Below, piece by piece: positions 9,959 to 17,210 of a DNA stretch of 64,000 bases. Numbering within the stretch: position 1 is the first letter of the stretch; the number at the start of each line of letters is the position of its first letter. The position numbers were made by a program, and so were the translations under genes. Under the pieces are notes generated by a model. It was not told the origin of the DNA. It ran no database searches and saw nothing but the letters and a program-made list of their open reading frames with translations. Origin of the DNA: Simplicispira sedimenti (GTDB lineage Bacteria; Pseudomonadota; Gammaproteobacteria; Burkholderiales; Burkholderiaceae_C); the NCBI RefSeq assembly GCF_022760965.1, contig NZ_JAKVIJ010000008.1, positions 1 through 64,000 on the forward strand, read 5' to 3'.

Positions 9959-10324
9959 ATGAAAAAACTCGGTTTCATGATGGCTGCCCTGGTGCTGGCC
10001 GGATGCCAGTCCATGCCCCCGGCCCAGGTCAAGGTACAAAACGGCGTTCTGGTCGGCCCCAATGGCATGACGCTCTACACCTTCGATCGCGATATGGCGG
10101 GTAGCGGCAAGTCCGTCTGCAACGGCCCTTGCGCCACCAACTGGCCGCCGCTCACGGCAGAAGGTGCTGCACCGAGTGGCGATTACAGCGTGGTCACCCG
10201 CGATGACGGCGGCATGCAGCTTGCCTACAAGGGCAAGCCGCTGTACTACTGGATCAAGGACACCAAGCCGGGCGACAAAACCGGCGAAGGTGTGAACCAG
10301 GTCTGGCGCGCCGCCAAGCCCTGA
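9959..10324 (+). CDS. Lipoprotein with secreted-repeat (COG4315/PF03640) domains
   Basis: 121 residues. A lipoprotein signal peptide is clear: MKKLGFMMAALVLAGC with lipobox LAGC. The mature part contains two copies of the PF03640 module: NGMTLYTFDRD with a Cys pair (CNGPCATNWPPL), and GKPLYYWIKDTKPGD near the C-terminus. Members are surface or periplasmic proteins of unknown function. The start at 9959 is preferred over an upstream in-frame start because it yields the complete signal peptide. It is followed 17 nt later by an ECF sigma factor and then a membrane anti-sigma factor on the same strand, suggesting a three-gene operon. Confidence 0.85.
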   Translation: MKKLGFMMAALVLAGCQSMPPAQVKVQNGVLVGPNGMTLYTFDRDMAGSGKSVCNGPCATNWPPLTAEGAAPSGDYSVVTRDDGGMQLAYKGKPLYYWIKDTKPGDKTGEGVNQVWRAAKP

Positions 10325-10341
10325 AGGCCGTTGCGCGCGCC

Positions 10342-10851
10342 ATGAATCGCCAGCGGATCATCGACCAGGTGCCCGCCCTGCGGCGCTACGCGCGCGTGCT
10401 CACGGGTGACGCCTGGGCCGCTGACGATCTGGTGCAGGACACCCTGGAGCGGGCATGCCGCAAGTGGGTGCTCTGGCGTTCTGGTAGCAACCTGCGCGCC
10501 TGGCTGTTCACGCTGATGCACCATCTCTACCTCAACCAGCTGCGGGGCAGCCCGCCCTTGCAGGTGGTGGATATCGACACGCTGCACGAGGGGCTCCAGG
10601 CCCCCACTCACGATGCGGACAGTGCGCTGGATCTGGAGCGATGCCTGCAGCGCCTGCCCGCCGATCAGCGCACCGTGTTGTTGCTGGTGGCGCTCGAGGA
10701 CATGTCCTACGCCGATGCGGCGCGCGTATTGCAGATCCCGGTGGGCACGGTGATGTCGCGTCTGGCACGCGCCCGAGCCCGCCTGCGCGAGCTGATGGAG
10801 CAACCCCCCGCCGCGCCGACCCAGAAACCTGTCCTGCGCCGCCTCAAATGA
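10342..10851 (+). CDS. ECF (sigma-70 family, group IV) RNA polymerase sigma factor
   Basis: 169 residues. Region 2 is seen in LTGDAWAADDLVQDTLERA and LRAWLFTLMHHLYLNQLR. Region 4 is seen in LQRLPADQRTVLLLVALED followed by a helix-turn-helix (MSYADAARVLQIPVGTVMSRLARAR). The length and absence of regions 1 and 3 are diagnostic of ECF factors. The adjoining downstream gene encodes a putative single-pass membrane anti-sigma factor, 13 nt away, so activity is probably held in check at the membrane. The stimulus cannot be read from sequence. No clear autoregulatory promoter motif was identified upstream. Confidence 0.93.
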   Translation: MNRQRIIDQVPALRRYARVLTGDAWAADDLVQDTLERACRKWVLWRSGSNLRAWLFTLMHHLYLNQLRGSPPLQVVDIDTLHEGLQAPTHDADSALDLERCLQRLPADQRTVLLLVALEDMSYADAARVLQIPVGTVMSRLARARARLRELMEQPPAAPTQKPVLRRLK

Positions 10852-10864
10852 CACCCTGACCACC

Positions 10865-11659
10865 ATGTTCGATAGTCCTCAGCGCCCCTTCGACGATAAC
10901 GACCTGCACGCCCTGGCGGATGGGCAGCTTTCACCCGAGCGCGCACAGGCCATTCGAGCCCAACTCGGTGCGGACCAGGCCGAGCGTGTGGCGCACTGGG
11001 CAGCACAGCGCGCACAACTGCAGAGCTTGTATGCATCCATCGCCACCGAGCAGCTGCCCGACGTCTTGCTCACAGCGGCCAACCGGCTGCAAGCCCTGCA
11101 AGACCGGCAGACACAGCTCTGGCGCTGGGGCGGGATGGCGGCCTCAGTGCTGCTGGCCTTTGGCCTTGGATGGACGCTGCACGGCCAGTGGTCTGGCCAG
11201 GCAACTTCCGCACCCCTGCCCATGGCCAGCGAACAGCGCTTTGCGCAGCAGGCCGCCTTGGCGCACGCCGTCTACCAGCCCGAACAGCGCCATCCGGTGG
11301 AGGTGGATGCCGCGCAGCAGGAGCACCTGGTGCAATGGCTGTCCAAGCGCTTGGGCCGTCCTCTGAAACTGCCTGTGCTCACTCCGCAGGGCTTTGAACT
11401 CGTGGGTGGGCGGCTCCTGCCCGGCGAGAGCGGCGCACGCGCGCAGTTCATGTACCAGAATGCGGCGGGACTGCGCATCACGCTCTACCTGGGTGCGCTC
11501 AACGGTGCGGGCGCAGACGAAACGGCATTCCGCCTGTATGCCGATGGCCCGGTGCCTGCCTTTTACTGGCTGGATCAGGGCTTCGGCTACGCGCTCAGCG
11601 GGTCGCTGGGGCGCGACGCCCTGCTGGCGCTGGCCACCGCCGTGCACCAGCAGCTTTGA
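10865..11659 (+). CDS. Transmembrane anti-sigma factor
   Basis: 264 residues. The N-terminal cytosolic part (DDNDLHALADGQLSPERA) resembles the anti-sigma domain of RsiW/ChrR-like regulators, without an obvious zinc His-x3-Cys-x2-Cys motif. One membrane helix (about 88-106) follows a Trp/Arg-rich junction. The remaining roughly 155 residues are predicted periplasmic and could sense envelope state. The gene is 13 nt downstream of the ECF sigma factor. It converges on the hydrolase gene, the two stop codons being only a few bases apart. Assigned from pairing and topology; weak sequence conservation is usual for this group. Confidence 0.85.
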   Translation: MFDSPQRPFDDNDLHALADGQLSPERAQAIRAQLGADQAERVAHWAAQRAQLQSLYASIATEQLPDVLLTAANRLQALQDRQTQLWRWGGMAASVLLAFGLGWTLHGQWSGQATSAPLPMASEQRFAQQAALAHAVYQPEQRHPVEVDAAQQEHLVQWLSKRLGRPLKLPVLTPQGFELVGGRLLPGESGARAQFMYQNAAGLRITLYLGALNGAGADETAFRLYADGPVPAFYWLDQGFGYALSGSLGRDALLALATAVHQQL

Positions 11660-11665
11660 GCCGTC

Positions 11666-12757
11666 TCAGCGCAGCGCGGCCAGCGGATGGGCGTGCGCCG
11701 GCCAGGGGCTCACGAAGAACGAGGCCACCAATTCCGGCGACACGTCCTCGATACGCGCGGGGTTCCAGCGCGGGCTGTGGTCCTTGTCCACGGCCAGGGC
11801 ACGGATGCCCTCCACGGTTTCGCTGGCGCCAGGGCGCAGGAAGAAGCAGTGGCGCACCATGTCGCGCTCCATGCGCAGGTCGGACGCCAGGTCCATGCCA
11901 CGCGCACGGCGGATCTGCTCCAGCACCACGTGCAGCATCAGCGGTGAGCGCTTGCGCAGCGTGGCCGCCGTGGCACGTGCCCACTCGCTATCGGCAGCCT
12001 CCAGGGCAGCCACGATGGCGGGAACGCCACTCAGAGCAAAATATTGATCAATATCGCCTCTAACGCCCTTCAATTGGGCGTCGGCAGCTATCATTTTTGC
12101 AGCAACGAAGGCCTGTACGGCGGCGCCGTCGGCAAAGGTTTGCGCGCCCAGTGCTTCCCACACGGCGGCCTGCGCATCCAGGGGCAGGCAGCCGTCGGCC
12201 AGGCCGAAGGCAATGGCATCCCCCGCGCCGATGGTGTCGCCCGTGAGCGCCAGCCATTCACCCACGTGGCCGGGGCAGCGCGAGAGGAAGTAGCCGCCGC
12301 CCACGTCGGGGAACAGGCCGATGGCCGTCTCGGGCATGGCCATCTTGGTGCGTTCGGTCACCAGGCGCAGGCTGGCGCCCTGGCTGATGCCCATGCCGCC
12401 GCCCATGACGATGCCATCCATGAAGGCGATGTAGGGCTTGGTGTAGTTGTGGATCAGGTGGTTGAGCGCGTACTCCTCGGTGAAGAAGTCCTCGATCTCC
12501 GGGTTGCCCGTGCTGCCCGCCTGGTGCAGAAAGCGGATGTCGCCGCCCGCACAGAAAGCGCCAAACGGGCCCTCCTTGTTACTGCCCCGGATGGCCACGG
12601 CCAGCACGGCAGGGTCTTGTTGCCAGGCCAGCAGCACCGTCATCAGGTCGCGCACCATGCCCAGCGACAGCGCGTTCAGCGCCTTGGGGCGATTGAGCGT
12701 GATCAGCCCCACCTGCCCACGTACCTGGGCCAGCACTTCACCATGCATCTCCATCAT
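11666..12757 (-). CDS. Enoyl-CoA hydratase/isomerase family protein, 3-hydroxyisobutyryl-CoA hydrolase-like
   Basis: 363 residues. The crotonase core is evident (GLITLNRPKALNALS; oxyanion loops AFCAGGDIRFL and MDGIVMGGGMGISQG), with the hydrolase-subgroup stretch MPETAIGLFPDVGGGYFLSR. Length and this motif favour 3-hydroxyisobutyryl-CoA hydrolase, which acts in valine breakdown, over a plain hydratase (about 260 residues). The ATG at 12757 overlaps the stop of the EamA permease (ATGA), so the two are translationally coupled. Residues about 220-241 are encoded by an R1 repeat (copy D) and use codons that are rare elsewhere in the gene. Substrate is inferred from the family. Confidence 0.85.
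   Translation of the reverse strand: MMEMHGEVLAQVRGQVGLITLNRPKALNALSLGMVRDLMTVLLAWQQDPAVLAVAIRGSNKEGPFGAFCAGGDIRFLHQAGSTGNPEIEDFFTEEYALNHLIHNYTKPYIAFMDGIVMGGGMGISQGASLRLVTERTKMAMPETAIGLFPDVGGGYFLSRCPGHVGEWLALTGDTIGAGDAIAFGLADGCLPLDAQAAVWEALGAQTFADGAAVQAFVAAKMIAADAQLKGVRGDIDQYFALSGVPAIVAALEAADSEWARATAATLRKRSPLMLHVVLEQIRRARGMDLASDLRMERDMVRHCFFLRPGASETVEGIRALAVDKDHSPRWNPARIEDVSPELVASFFVSPWPAHAHPLAALR
12036..12100 (-). repeat. R1 palindromic repeat, copy D, inside the hydrolase gene (sense orientation)
   Basis: On the minus strand: AAAAATGATAGCTGCCGACG, then AATTGAAGGGCGTTAGAGGC and an AT-rich end. The same blocks (GATAGCT, GGGCGTT, AGGC) occur in the same order as in the intergenic copies. It encodes MIAADAQLKGVRG in frame. 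Stem blocks GACGCCC/GGGCGTT are retained. Confidence 0.7.
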
Positions 12758-13650
12758 TTTTCTTCCTTCCAAGCCAAGAGCTCATTGAACACCAGCGCGC
12801 CAATCACCAGCGCACCGCCCATCAGCACCGCCTGGGCCGGACGCTCCCCGGCGCCCACCCAGGCCAGCAGAATGCCAAAGATCACTTCCAGCAGGCCCAG
12901 CAAGGCCAGCTCCGGTGCCTTGAGCACCTGACCGCAGCGCACAGCCAACACGCAGGGAATGGCCAGTTGCACCACCCCCAACAGGGCCAGCAAGGCCAGG
13001 TCATGCCCGGTGGCCTGCAGCGGCCAGGCCAGTGGCAAGGTGGCCAGCGACGACAGCACCGCACCAATCAGCACGGCAGGCATGAGGTTGACCGCATGGC
13101 CGTGCTGCTGCGCATGCTGCACCACCGTCCAGTTCACGGCCGCGGCCACCGGCACGCACAAGGCCACCAGCGTGCCCACCACAGGCAGCCCCGCCATCTG
13201 CGAGCCATACATCCAGCCTATACCCAGCCCCGCCATCACGATGGCGCCCCAGGTGCGCGGCGCAATGTGGTGGCCGATGAAGACCCAGGCAAACAGCGCG
13301 GTGAACAAGGGGCCGACAGCCATGGTCACCAGTACGTTGGCCACCGGCATCAGCGTGATGGCCACCATGAAGGCAGTGAACATCACGCTCCAGCACAGTC
13401 CCGACAGCCACAGCGCCCGGCCCCCGCCCCGCAACGTGGTCAGTGCCGCACGGCCTTGCACCGCAGGCAGGATGACCAGCAACGACAGCACCGTGAACAG
13501 GCTGCGCCAGAACGTCACCTCGAAACTGCGCGCATGCTCCAGGTGCCGCGTGACCACCCCGGCAATCGACCACATCAGCGTGACCGCCACCATGAGCCAT
13601 ACGGCGCGGGTATGGGTCAGCCCTTGGTTTGGAAAAGAAGGGGTATTCAT
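12754..13650 (-). CDS. EamA/DMT-family membrane transporter
   Basis: 298 residues with about ten hydrophobic segments arranged as two EamA repeats, the drug/metabolite exporter (RhaT-like) fold. The first repeat contains WSIAGVVTRHLE and WRSLFTVLSL; the second includes CVPVAAAVNWTVVQ. Substrate cannot be inferred. Its stop codon overlaps the start of the downstream hydrolase gene. Upstream, an R2 repeat separates it from typA on the same strand. It is probably located in the inner membrane, exporting a small metabolite. Confidence 0.88.
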   Translation of the reverse strand: MNTPSFPNQGLTHTRAVWLMVAVTLMWSIAGVVTRHLEHARSFEVTFWRSLFTVLSLLVILPAVQGRAALTTLRGGGRALWLSGLCWSVMFTAFMVAITLMPVANVLVTMAVGPLFTALFAWVFIGHHIAPRTWGAIVMAGLGIGWMYGSQMAGLPVVGTLVALCVPVAAAVNWTVVQHAQQHGHAVNLMPAVLIGAVLSSLATLPLAWPLQATGHDLALLALLGVVQLAIPCVLAVRCGQVLKAPELALLGLLEVIFGILLAWVGAGERPAQAVLMGGALVIGALVFNELLAWKEEK

Positions 13651-13689
13651 CGCGGATTGCTTGCAACGCTCGACGCTTTAACCAACGAC

Positions 13690-13845
13690 AGCCCCCCGCA
13701 CAACCCGCCCAGCATGCAACGGGCGTGACCCAGACCAGTGGCCGCCGTGCAAGGGCCGCCCCGCCGCACTGGCGGCGTCCCCCTTCCCGCAAAGCGCAGC
13801 TTTGCGAGAGAAGGGGGAAGGCGCGCAGCGCCTCAGGGGGTTGTC
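13690..13845 (-). repeat. R2 structured repeat, copy a (between typA and the EamA gene)
   Basis: About 155 bp, beginning a few bases after the typA stop codon. On the minus strand it starts CCCCCTGAGGCGCTGCGCGC. A long hairpin follows: the outer stem CCCCCTTC/GAAGGGGG and the apical stem GCAAAGC-TGC-GCTTTGC. The block GGGCGGCCCTTGCACGG closes the conserved part. Copies b and c share this architecture. Confidence 0.8.
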
Positions 13846-13849
13846 CACT

Positions 13850-15673
13850 TCACTCTCGGCTGGCACGCTTGCGCTCATGCTCCTTGAGGTAGCGCTTGCG
13901 CAGGCGCACGCTCTTGGGCGTGATTTCGACCAGTTCGTCGTCCTCGATGAATTCCACACCGTATTCCAGCGTGAGATCGATCGGAGGCGTGATCTTGATC
14001 GCGTCTTCCTTGCCGCTCACGCGGAAGTTGGTGAGCTGCTTGGTCCGCGTGGCGTTCACCACCAGGTCGTTGTCGCGGCTGTGGATGCCGACGATCATGC
14101 CCTCGTACACCGGATCATTGGCGCGCACGAACATGCGGCCACGGTCGTCCAGCTTGCCCAGGGCGTAGGTGAAGATTTCACCATCGTCCATGGAGATCAG
14201 CACGCCGTTCTTGCGGCCGCCGATCTCGCCCTTGTGCGGCTCGTAACCGTCGAAGATGTTGGAGATCAGGCCCGAACCCCGCGTCAGGTTCAGGAACTCG
14301 TTGGAGAAACCGATCAGGCCACGCGCCGGAATGCGGTATTCCAGGCGCACGCGGCCACGGCCGTCCGGCTCCATGTTCACCAGCTCGCCCTTGCGCTCGC
14401 CCAGGGCCTGCATCACGCCGCCCTGGTGCTGCTCTTCGATGTCGGCGGTCACGAGTTCGATGGGTTCATGCTTGACGCCATCGATGTCCCTGAAGACCAC
14501 GCGGGGCTTGGACACCGCCAGCTCATAACCTTCACGGCGCATGTTCTCCAGCAGGATGGTCAGGTGCAGTTCACCCCGGCCGGCCACTTCGAAAATGCCG
14601 TCTTCATCGGTTTCCTTCACCCGCAGCGCCACGTTGTGCTGCAGTTCCTTCTGCAGGCGGTCCCAGATCTGGCGGCTGGTCACGTACTTGCCTTCACGGC
14701 CGGCCAGCGGCGAGGTGTTGACGCAGAAATTCATGATCAGGGTGGGTTCGTCCACCTTGAGCATGGGCAGAGGCGCCGGGTTGGCGGGATCGGTCACGGT
14801 CACGCCGATACCAATGTCTTCAATGCCGTTGATCAGCACGATGTCGCCAGGGCCCGCCTGCGGGGTTTGCATGCGGTCAAGGCCCTGGAAGGTCAGCACC
14901 TGGTTCACACGGCCCTTGACGGACCTGCCATTCGGGCCTTCCATGACCAGCACGTCCTGGCCGGGCTTGAGGGTGCCCTGGCTGATACGGCCCACACCGA
15001 TGCGGCCCACGAAGCTGGAGTAGTCCAGCGCCGAAATCTGCAGCTGAAGGGGAGCGGCCGGGTCGCCGGAATTCGGCGGCACATGCTTGAGGATGGTGTT
15101 GAACAGGGCCGACATGTCAGGGCCCCACTGCTCGCCCGGCGCGCCTTCTTCCAGCGAAGTCCAGCCGTTGATACCCGAGGCATACACCACGGGGAAGTCG
15201 AGCTGCTCATCGGTGGCACCGAGCTTGTCGAACAGGTCGAACGCGGCATTCACCACCTTGTCGGGGTTGGCGCCGGGCTTGTCCACCTTGTTCACCACCA
15301 GGATGGGGCGCAGGCCCAGGGCCAGCGCCTTCTTGGTGACGAAACGCGTCTGGGGCATGGGGCCTTCCTGGGCATCAATCAGCAGGACCACGCTGTCCAC
15401 CATGGACAGGGCTCGCTCCACCTCGCCGCCAAAGTCCGCGTGGCCAGGGGTGTCCACGATGTTGATGTGCGTGCCTTCCCAGCTCACGGCGCAGTTCTTG
15501 GCCAGGATGGTGATGCCGCGCTCACGCTCGATGGCGTTGTTGTCCATCACGGTATCGACCACCTTTTCGTGCTCGGCGAAGGTGCCGGACTGGCGCAGCA
15601 GCTGGTCCACCATGGTGGTCTTGCCATGGTCCACGTGGGCGATGATGGCGATGTTGCGGATTTGTTTGCTCAT
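13850..15673 (-). CDS. typA: Ribosome-binding translational GTPase TypA/BipA
   Basis: 607 residues, full length. G-motifs are visible: AHVDHGKTT (G1), the switch region RERGITI (G2), DTPGHADF (G3), NKVDKPGA (G4) and a SGI-type G5. EF-G-like domains II, III and V follow, plus the C-terminal domain specific to BipA. It binds the 70S/30S ribosome under stress and assists 50S biogenesis at low temperature. The start overlaps the truB stop (ATGA), so it appears to be the last gene of the rimP-nusA-infB-rbfA-truB operon. An R2 repeat lies straight after the stop codon. The long open frame on the opposite strand is a shadow. Confidence 0.97.
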   Translation of the reverse strand: MSKQIRNIAIIAHVDHGKTTMVDQLLRQSGTFAEHEKVVDTVMDNNAIERERGITILAKNCAVSWEGTHINIVDTPGHADFGGEVERALSMVDSVVLLIDAQEGPMPQTRFVTKKALALGLRPILVVNKVDKPGANPDKVVNAAFDLFDKLGATDEQLDFPVVYASGINGWTSLEEGAPGEQWGPDMSALFNTILKHVPPNSGDPAAPLQLQISALDYSSFVGRIGVGRISQGTLKPGQDVLVMEGPNGRSVKGRVNQVLTFQGLDRMQTPQAGPGDIVLINGIEDIGIGVTVTDPANPAPLPMLKVDEPTLIMNFCVNTSPLAGREGKYVTSRQIWDRLQKELQHNVALRVKETDEDGIFEVAGRGELHLTILLENMRREGYELAVSKPRVVFRDIDGVKHEPIELVTADIEEQHQGGVMQALGERKGELVNMEPDGRGRVRLEYRIPARGLIGFSNEFLNLTRGSGLISNIFDGYEPHKGEIGGRKNGVLISMDDGEIFTYALGKLDDRGRMFVRANDPVYEGMIVGIHSRDNDLVVNATRTKQLTNFRVSGKEDAIKITPPIDLTLEYGVEFIEDDELVEITPKSVRLRKRYLKEHERKRASRE

Positions 15674-16662
15674 AGTTTTTCCAATATGCCGCTGGCTTGT
15701 GGGCGCGGCGTGCCTTCCAAAATTTGTTGAATTTCCAGCGGACTCAGCAGCCGGTCGGGCACCAGCTCACCGCCTGCGACATGGCCGACACCGAGCAGGG
15801 CCCTGGGACGGTCACCGAACACGGCCACCGCCGGTGCATCAGGCCAAGGCCCCCGGCGGCGCATGCCGGAGAGAAACCGGCCCGCATTGTCGTTGTCGAG
15901 CGTGACCTGCACATGTCCGGCCAGCAGCGCTTCGGGCGGCTCCAGGCAGGCCAGGCGCGCGCTGTCGTCCAGCGCCTCCAGTTGCTCCAGCGTGGTGCAA
16001 CGCTCCACGCCAATGCCACCGGTCTCGATGCGGCGCAGGAAAGTAAGGTGCGCACCGCAACCCAGCGCGGCACCAATGTCCTCGCCGAGGGTGCGGATGT
16101 AGGTACCTTTGCTGCATTTCACTATTATTTTGATAGCTGCTTGCGCTTTACTGTCTTGCGTCAAAGCCAGATTCAATGCATGAATGGTCACATCACGCGG
16201 CGCGCGCTCTACGGCAATGCCCGCACGCGCATACTCGTACAAGGCCTTGCCGTCCTTCTTGAGCGCGCTGTGCATAGGCGGCACCTGGCGGATGGGCCCG
16301 GTGAACTGCAGGCGCACCTGCTCCAGCCGCTCGGGGGTGAGCTGTGCCGGATCGACCGTGCGCCGCTCCAGCAACTCGCCCTCGGCATCGCCGGTGGTGG
16401 TGGTCACGCCCAGCAAGGCCACGGCCTCGTAGGTCTTGTCGGCCTCGAGCTGGAGTTGGCTGAACTTGGTGGCCGCACCAAAGCACAGCGGCAGCACACC
16501 ACTGGCCAATGGGTCGAGCGTGCCGGTATGGCCCGCCTTCTCGGCACGCAGCAACCATTTGGCCTTTTGCAAGGCCTGGTTGCTGGTCATGCCCAGTGGC
16601 TTGTCGATCAGCAGCACCCCGTGCACGGGGCGCCGGACGACCCTCGTGCGCGGCGCGTCCAT
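15670..16662 (-). CDS. truB: tRNA pseudouridine-55 synthase
   Basis: 330 residues. Makes the universal pseudouridine-55 in the T-loop of tRNAs. The catalytic aspartate lies in GHTGTLDPLASG (Asp about 50), and the KPLGMTSN and CSKGTYIRTLGEDIG motifs are intact, with a C-terminal PUA-like extension. The segment just before CSKGTYIRT (residues about 161-181, ALTQDSKAQAAIKIIVK) is encoded by an R1 repeat and is a few residues longer than I expect for this family. The gene stands 2 nt after rbfA and overlaps typA by 4 nt. Activity is probably retained because the repeat falls in a loop and strand away from the active site; this is inference. Confidence 0.96.
   Translation of the reverse strand: MDAPRTRVVRRPVHGVLLIDKPLGMTSNQALQKAKWLLRAEKAGHTGTLDPLASGVLPLCFGAATKFSQLQLEADKTYEAVALLGVTTTTGDAEGELLERRTVDPAQLTPERLEQVRLQFTGPIRQVPPMHSALKKDGKALYEYARAGIAVERAPRDVTIHALNLALTQDSKAQAAIKIIVKCSKGTYIRTLGEDIGAALGCGAHLTFLRRIETGGIGVERCTTLEQLEALDDSARLACLEPPEALLAGHVQVTLDNDNAGRFLSGMRRRGPWPDAPAVAVFGDRPRALLGVGHVAGGELVPDRLLSPLEIQQILEGTPRPQASGILEKL
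16121..16180 (+). repeat. R1 palindromic repeat, copy B, inside truB (antisense orientation)
   Basis: On the plus strand: ACTATTATTTTGATAGCTGC, TTGCGCTTTACTGTCTTGCG, TCAAAGCCAGATTCAATGC. This is one of the closest matches to the intergenic copy A in its first half. truB is on the minus strand, so the repeat is read backwards there, encoding ALTQDSKAQAAIKIIVK. Tandem ATA codons stand out in this GC-rich gene. Confidence 0.8.
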
Positions 16663-16664
16663 GG

Positions 16665-17042
16665 TTATTCTTCCGCGTCTTTGGCCCGCGAGGAGACCGC
16701 CTTGGCGATCAGTGCGTTCATGTCGGCCGCTCGCTCCTGCGTGCGGTCGTACACGAAGTGCAACGTCGGCACCGTATGGATGTGCAGGCGCTTGAACAGG
16801 CCATTGCGCAAATGCCCAGCCGCATGGTTCAGCGCCTCCTGCGTCACCGCAGGGTCACCCACCAGCACGCTGAAAAACACCTTGGCATGCGCATAGTCGG
16901 GCGTGACTTCCACGCCCTGCAGCGTGACCATGCCGACGCGCGGGTCCTTCAACTCGCGCGCGATCAGCTCCGTCAGATCGCGCTGGATCTGGTCGGCGAC
17001 CTTGAAGGTGCGGTTCGGCGTAGCAGTTTTCTTCGCAGCCAT
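16665..17042 (-). CDS. rbfA: 30S ribosome-binding factor A
   Basis: 125 residues. RbfA binds the 30S subunit near the 5' end of 16S rRNA and helps its final maturation and cold adaptation. The KH-like fold is recognisable from DQIQRDLTELIARELKDPR and the AHAKVFFSVL strand. The ATG at 17042 (MAAKKTATPNRTF) is chosen over a longer frame that would run into the R2 repeat and has no family similarity. It lies 168 nt downstream of infB, with R2 copy b filling most of that gap, and 2 nt upstream of truB. Confidence 0.94.
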   Translation of the reverse strand: MAAKKTATPNRTFKVADQIQRDLTELIARELKDPRVGMVTLQGVEVTPDYAHAKVFFSVLVGDPAVTQEALNHAAGHLRNGLFKRLHIHTVPTLHFVYDRTQERAADMNALIAKAVSSRAKDAEE

Positions 17043-17097
17043 ATCAGTAGTCCATTGCAGGCTGCAGCTGTGCCAGCAGTGCGTAATTCTCACGCGG

Positions 17098-17206
17098 CGC
17101 AGGCCAGCGCCCCCGCGCAAGGGCCGCCCCGCAGCGCTGGGGGCGTCCCCCACCCGCCACGCGCAGCGTGGCGAGAGAGGGGGAAGGCGCAAAGCGACTC
17201 AGGGGG
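17098..17206 (-). repeat. R2 structured repeat, copy b (between infB and rbfA)
   Basis: About 109 bp starting about 4 nt after the infB stop codon. On the minus strand it opens CCCCCTGAGTCGCTTTGCGC and forms the same hairpin, with apical stem GCCACGC-TGC-GCGTGGC. Compared with copy a, three base pairs have changed on both sides. The neighbouring genes are expected to be co-transcribed, so a full terminator here would be surprising. Confidence 0.8.
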
Positions 17207-17210
17207 TGTC

